A model generated the notes under the pieces. That model was not told the DNA's origin. It saw only the letters and a list, made by a program, of their open reading frames with translations, and ran no database searches. The position numbers were made by a program, and so were the translations under genes. From Candidatus Pacearchaeota archaeon (GTDB lineage: Archaea > Nanoarchaeota > Nanoarchaeia > Pacearchaeales > GW2011-AR1): 48,171 bases of DNA. Each line of letters starts with the position of its first letter. The first letter of the stretch is position 1. The DNA lies in contig NZAS01000099.1 of the NCBI GenBank assembly GCA_002686195.1, forward strand, positions 654 through 48,824, in the 5' to 3' direction. Positions 45,701 through 48,171 of this stretch are shown one piece after another.

Positions 45701-47134
45701 AGTACTGTTTGTTTTTTCTTGAAGATATGGATTAACTCCAGGAACAATCTGTATTAGACCAAATTCTCCATCATCATTATCATCTTCGTCATCACCCTCC
45801 ACGCCACCATTATATATTGAATAAAAATCTGTCTGATCTTTTGAGACCCAAAAACTACTAGGTAAAAAGCTATACGCATCAGTCGATGACCAAGTTAAGT
45901 CAAAAGAGCTTGGAAAACCAAGTGTAAACATAGCAGTAAACGACTGGTCAGTACGAACGTGGTGCCTTACAAAATGTCTATAAACATGATTATATGTTAC
46001 ATATATTTTATGCCCAGCTTCAATTTCAGCAGTATTGCCTCCTGTTGTATCAAAAAGAGGATTAATGAGAATTTTATTTGCTGTTAAATCCTCTCTTGAG
46101 GCATGCATGGTCGACTGGTTAGGAACTCTTGTGGCGCGATTTGTATAGTCGCTTCTATATATCCTCTTAAGTCTCTCATCTTGGACAAGACCATCGCCAT
46201 AAAAACCTTCTTCGCTTAATCTATTGCCAGCTTCTTCTATCTTATCCTCTGGGATAACTTCTCCAATTTTCTCTTTTTCTGACTCGTTTAAGTCAAGAGG
46301 AGCGTCACATGCACATAAAACCTTCATTACTCCCTCGTCGTCACCTACAATTTGGACTGCAATGCTATTTCCCCACCGTGGCGCATCAAGCATCTTTTGA
46401 GTTATTACAATCTCTCTATCTATCAATGTAGAAGCATTTACTATCTGAAAACACCAAGAAACAGGAACTCTAACCCATGCCACATCCATTACTGGACCGA
46501 AGTCTAACCCCAACCCCGTTATATTAACATCTACGCTCTGAGGTGATGGCATAGATATATTATTTGACCAATATAATTGTATACCCAATCTATCGCTTGG
46601 CAAAACTCGAATAGTATTCCTGCCATATGCTGGAATATCATCATATTGTAATCCAACAATCTTATCTATAAATGGACTCCCTGGTTCTAAATGCAACGTT
46701 CCTTGAACCTCAAACTCAACTGATTTTCTATCTTCAGAAAAAGGATATAAATATTTTGTATTTAAACCATCTGTTTTTAATTCTTCATCTGGATCAAGCG
46801 GAGAATGAAGAATTACCAACTTAACAGTTCTTGTTGCCCTCTTAACCTCAACTCCCTCAGAGTCATAATATATAAAAGTAAAAAACACAACATAAGTTTT
46901 AGCGTCTCCGTGAACAATCCCAGTTAAATCATCATCCACTGATGTGTATTTGAATTTTGCTGCAGGAAACACTTGCCCCCAATTTGAGGTAAACTCACCG
47001 TCTGGCCACCAAAAGATGGGAGTTCCCTTTGGTTGCCCCTGAGGATCAGTTCCTGTCACAATTGAATCTATATAACCAAGGGGCTCTAAGTCTTTAGGAT
47101 TATATGCTATAGCTCCTCTTAAGAATGTACTCAT
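42785..47134 (-). CDS. Large unidentified structural protein, 1,449 aa
   Basis: Not recognised as a family. ATG at 47134 lies 15 bases after the upstream stop, with only a weak site (GTTAGATAT). There is no signal peptide or membrane segment. Residues 1-330 are beta-rich (SPFIDKIVGLQYDDIPAYGR is typical). At about 445-460 is an acidic patch, GVEGDDEDDNDDGEFG. Residues 480-520 are a helical insert (KYIADQEAIKIAAEEGIPES). The last 300 residues contain strands like NGNIIVFYTIDGKVYGRISS, SLYLFYVCDGFIAYHKI and IVRFMYTDSGGSLRGGII, which look like blades of a propeller. The place between a coiled-coil gene and a hub-like gene is that of a distal tail or baseplate ring component in many phages, although this protein is far longer than a typical Dit; the role is inference. 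Confidence 0.8.
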   Translation of the reverse strand: MSTFLRGAIAYNPKDLEPLGYIDSIVTGTDPQGQPKGTPIFWWPDGEFTSNWGQVFPAAKFKYTSVDDDLTGIVHGDAKTYVVFFTFIYYDSEGVEVKRATRTVKLVILHSPLDPDEELKTDGLNTKYLYPFSEDRKSVEFEVQGTLHLEPGSPFIDKIVGLQYDDIPAYGRNTIRVLPSDRLGIQLYWSNNISMPSPQSVDVNITGLGLDFGPVMDVAWVRVPVSWCFQIVNASTLIDREIVITQKMLDAPRWGNSIAVQIVGDDEGVMKVLCACDAPLDLNESEKEKIGEVIPEDKIEEAGNRLSEEGFYGDGLVQDERLKRIYRSDYTNRATRVPNQSTMHASREDLTANKILINPLFDTTGGNTAEIEAGHKIYVTYNHVYRHFVRHHVRTDQSFTAMFTLGFPSSFDLTWSSTDAYSFLPSSFWVSKDQTDFYSIYNGGVEGDDEDDNDDGEFGLIQIVPGVNPYLQEKTNSTWAKYIADQEAIKIAAEEGIPESEVETSLVEWFGQRQINSMLPSHSTWSNTKEYEIFPNGIIVGADTYDGGKSGGILWIDLSPITPRVIVLIPKIQINDQEWFEEWFAGNKRLGKWGVGNDVEISNDRFIEWDRSHWDLFFDQNIFVNSFVADNDKLVYESFTAEAFMNLSKFDPNDDTGSTGLGFANLDFYKPGTLEPRIDGLPEIDSEYYSDASSSFFITPPRQSSDPAIWKPNVISSIAGVQGSPASVTQIADHHWMQPLSLGLNGRLYFEQHPPVLINQPFIVRVNTRLTSSNVSGANANYNRTKGFYCAPDPDGVHTRMYVTDSDVLDTISSLEIVSSDFSHDDNEELVSYPYLYSYRGLSGTVPVYSQGMRILPFAPSEAKTMSSHRLDLDGDFYSIELPGYVEKAIFSFGVDVESLSDKYYITISISGESASTEFIDLLTLPSSGRLDVYMGYINGTMSISMTPTEDIKLIKGITAELYYIGEDEMELISKDCMSCSPLIDGNGNYCVYELLSDGTKSNMLVLKSGNVDGPYSAFPYLFLTIGIESISNLLVRSDFKSYYSYLFFVIDGSLLMRKINPLDLDVSQIARADSGFLKDGLSETAFSYIKYHETEYPVLSYNYLFENILNKCRQLTSVYMEPAFFIQGDVVDNDWIKNEILASVSFDEYMNQSKDNPNEDFDFSKLSDDDTYSPRVIVSGDISNASIRASDDYLANLGYNKNIESFTAEIISNGNIIVFYTIDGKVYGRISSNYKNWIPLFGLDAEAKVRGYNPVRVSSLNPIEVGLSEDTDMFYIEEEDISDDLLDADLSSETAGVNSISSCYDSESDSLYLFYVCDGFIAYHKISGRSLIDFSGEDIFYRMDTSTPRALMRGREELGDLPFYLVGILPDGFADAITIEGDNYLQFKYSIESIESLQSEEMAIRESSISAFVLSRGIVRFMYTDSGGSLRGGIIFGSTIQLDVQLRE

Positions 47135-47149
47135 TTTATATCTAACTTA

Positions 47150-48171
47150 TTATGACATGAAGCCGTCTTCTACAAGTCTTCTTTGTGCTTCAACTACGGC
47201 TTTTTTAACCAACTCTGCTATCTCTTTTGCTAAATCCTTTGCCCCAGACTTTAACTCTACGGGAGTTATTGCTCTTGAGCCCGAACTTCCGCCATTTAAG
47301 GTCAAATCTCCTGTAACTCCAGCGAGTGTCTGCCTCGATTCTTCTAATCTATTTACCCCATCCATTCCAAGATAAATTACATCTCCACTCTTTGAGGTTG
47401 AATCTTCTGTGACTCTAGCAAGTTCCTGACTCGATTCGTCTATCTTATTTGCCAGTAACTTGCTTAGTAGTTCTTCTGATCCAATTTCATCGAATTTCTG
47501 ACTTAGTTCGTCTAACTTGTTTAGCGTTGCTTCTGATGATCCAGTTTCAGTAAGCGTCTGTCTTAGTTCATCTAACTCCTTTATCTTTTCTTCTGATCCA
47601 GTTCTAGCAAGCATCTGCATTTGTTCTTCTATTTGTTTATTAAGATCCAATTCTTCATGGGCAGTTGCAAGTTTTGTCCTTGCTTCATTGATTGATTCCC
47701 TTGACTCCTTTTCCAGAGTTAACAACTGAAGACGTTCCAATGTAGCAAATCCTCGTTCGTCTAACTTGTTTAGCAGTTCTTCTGAGAATCCAGTTTCAGT
47801 AAACGTCTGCCTTAGTTCGTCTAACTTGTTTACCGTTTCTTCTAGTCCAACTCCAGTTGTTGCCTGAACGTCAACTAATCTTTGATTTATCCCATCCATT
47901 CCAAGAGCAACTGTACCTCCTTTTTCCAGAGTGCTCCTAGTATCTGACGCTTGTTTGATTAAATCATCAATAGATTTTGGAAGTATGTCATAGTCTCCAG
48001 TGTCATTTGAAGTTGCATTTCCGGTTAATATCTGATGTGCTGCCTCTAGTGCCTTGGTATACTCGATCGAATCAGCTTTAGCTTGTTTGATTAAATCATC
48101 AATAGATTTTGGAAGTATGTCATAGTCTCCAGTGTCATTTGAAGTTGCATTTCCGGTTAATATCTGATGTG
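47150..48171 (-). CDS. Coiled-coil repeat protein, N-terminus outside window
   Basis: At least 339 residues are visible; the frame is open to the right edge, so the ATG at 47897-47899 is internal and not the start. The visible N-terminal part has an exact 44-residue tandem repeat (HQILTGNATSNDTGDYDILP is one portion). The rest is Glu/Leu-rich heptad sequence with degenerate units such as NKLDELRQTFTETGFSEE and NKLDELSQKFDEIGSEEL, and two LGMDGIN/LGMDGVN phrases. The end (LAKEIAELVKKAVVEAQRRL) is an amphipathic helix. A repeat length of 44 equals four times 11, a period frequent in tape-measure-like coiled coils; together with the place before a hub-like gene this allows a tape-measure-like or tail-tip coiled-coil protein, but there is no membrane segment and the identity is open. 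Confidence 0.85.
   Translation of the reverse strand, partial: HQILTGNATSNDTGDYDILPKSIDDLIKQAKADSIEYTKALEAAHQILTGNATSNDTGDYDILPKSIDDLIKQASDTRSTLEKGGTVALGMDGINQRLVDVQATTGVGLEETVNKLDELRQTFTETGFSEELLNKLDERGFATLERLQLLTLEKESRESINEARTKLATAHEELDLNKQIEEQMQMLARTGSEEKIKELDELRQTLTETGSSEATLNKLDELSQKFDEIGSEELLSKLLANKIDESSQELARVTEDSTSKSGDVIYLGMDGVNRLEESRQTLAGVTGDLTLNGGSSGSRAITPVELKSGAKDLAKEIAELVKKAVVEAQRRLVEDGFMS
47504..47832 (-). repeat. Two dispersed 79-base degenerate copies encoding NKLDELRQT-type coiled coil
   Basis: Segments at about 47504-47583 and 47755-47832 share most bases (both contain the run gtctaacttgtttagc and ccagtttcagtaa). They encode KLDELRQTLTETGSSEA and KLDELRQTFTETGFSEE. A third, weaker relative lies next to the first (KLDELSQKFDEIGSEEL). 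This indicates growth of the coiled coil by duplication. Confidence 0.8.
47949..48171 (-). repeat. Exact 132-base tandem repeat, continues beyond window
   Basis: Bases 47949-48039 and 48081-48171 are identical over all 91 comparable positions. The period is 132 bases, exactly 44 codons, so the reading frame is kept. The second copy is cut by the window edge. The 41 bases between the visible copies belong to the same unit. Confidence 0.95.

Noticed and set aside
47150..47899. ATG at 47897-47899 as the start of the coiled-coil gene
   Set aside because: The same frame stays open to the window edge and codes for the exact 44-residue repeat, so the real start is outside.
1..48171. Giant eukaryotic virus or algal virus origin
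   Set aside because: AAGGAG-type sites, GTG and TTG starts, overlapping stop and start codons and one long operon are bacterial-type; no eukaryotic virus hallmark was seen.
1..48171. Secreted adhesins of a planctomycete chromosome
   Set aside because: None of the complete proteins has a signal peptide, C-terminal sorting signal or membrane anchor, and two carry a common tail-fibre-type N-terminus. It remains the main alternative if flanks show no phage genes.

Overview
The window reads as one stretch of the virion structural gene cluster of a large, AT-rich tailed bacteriophage (class Caudoviricetes), most likely the tail tip, baseplate and fibre part of a large-genome phage. All fourteen supported genes lie on the minus strand, so transcription runs from high to low coordinates. 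They are packed end to end: the largest gap is about 31 bases and several stop and start codons touch or overlap. Eight genes encode proteins over 1,100 residues, three of them of 1,904, 2,800 and 3,293 residues, for about 16,000 visible residues in total. Shine-Dalgarno-like sites, TTG and GTG starts and use of all three stop codons point to bacterial translation with the standard code and argue against a giant eukaryotic virus. No complete gene product has an N-terminal signal peptide, which fits intracellular virion assembly rather than secreted bacterial adhesins. That this is a phage is an inference: no capsid, terminase, sheath or polymerase gene is in view.

Layout in transcription order. 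(1) 47150-48171: C-terminal part of a coiled-coil protein with exact 44-residue tandem repeats. (2) 42785-47134: large unidentified structural protein. (3) 38884-42762: protein with a tail-hub-like C-terminal third. (4) 38654-38869: 71-residue protein with the best ribosome binding site of the window. (5) 35026-38631: tail-fibre-like protein with an N-terminal adaptor domain and NHL-type propeller segments. (6) 33918-35015: family-4-type glycosyltransferase, the only clear enzyme. (7) 24047-33928: 3,293-residue mosaic protein with propeller blades, a laminin-B-like domain and a degenerate von Willebrand A-like domain. (8-10) 20013-24043: three mid-size beta-sandwich, propeller and LamG-like proteins. 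(11) 11610-20012: 2,800-residue multi-propeller protein. (12) 5894-11608: second adaptor-bearing fibre with fibronectin III repeats and an Asp-box propeller. (13) 522-5894: cupredoxin-like domain, two dockerin-type repeats and a complete seven-blade FG-GAP propeller. (14) 1-490: start of another FG-GAP protein with a Cys-rich module.

Working model (inference): genes 1-3 build the tail tube end and hub; genes 5-14 form a very elaborate host-contact apparatus assembled from beta-sandwich and beta-propeller adhesion modules; the glycosyltransferase may modify virion proteins or host surface glycans. Dockerin pairs with a trailing WG-x-C, the GACC-type Cys motif, laminin-B and FG-GAP domains are, from general knowledge, a combination common in Planctomycetota of the Phycisphaerae type. 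This suggests either a planctomycete host or domain exchange with such bacteria.

The most notable non-coding signals are a 24-base perfect palindrome that contains both the stop codon of gene 5 and the likely start codon of the glycosyltransferase, and a perfect 13-bp stem with a GAAA loop inside one dockerin-coding copy. No tRNA, CRISPR array, insertion sequence, promoter or terminator could be supported. There is no gene-free stretch over 300 bases.
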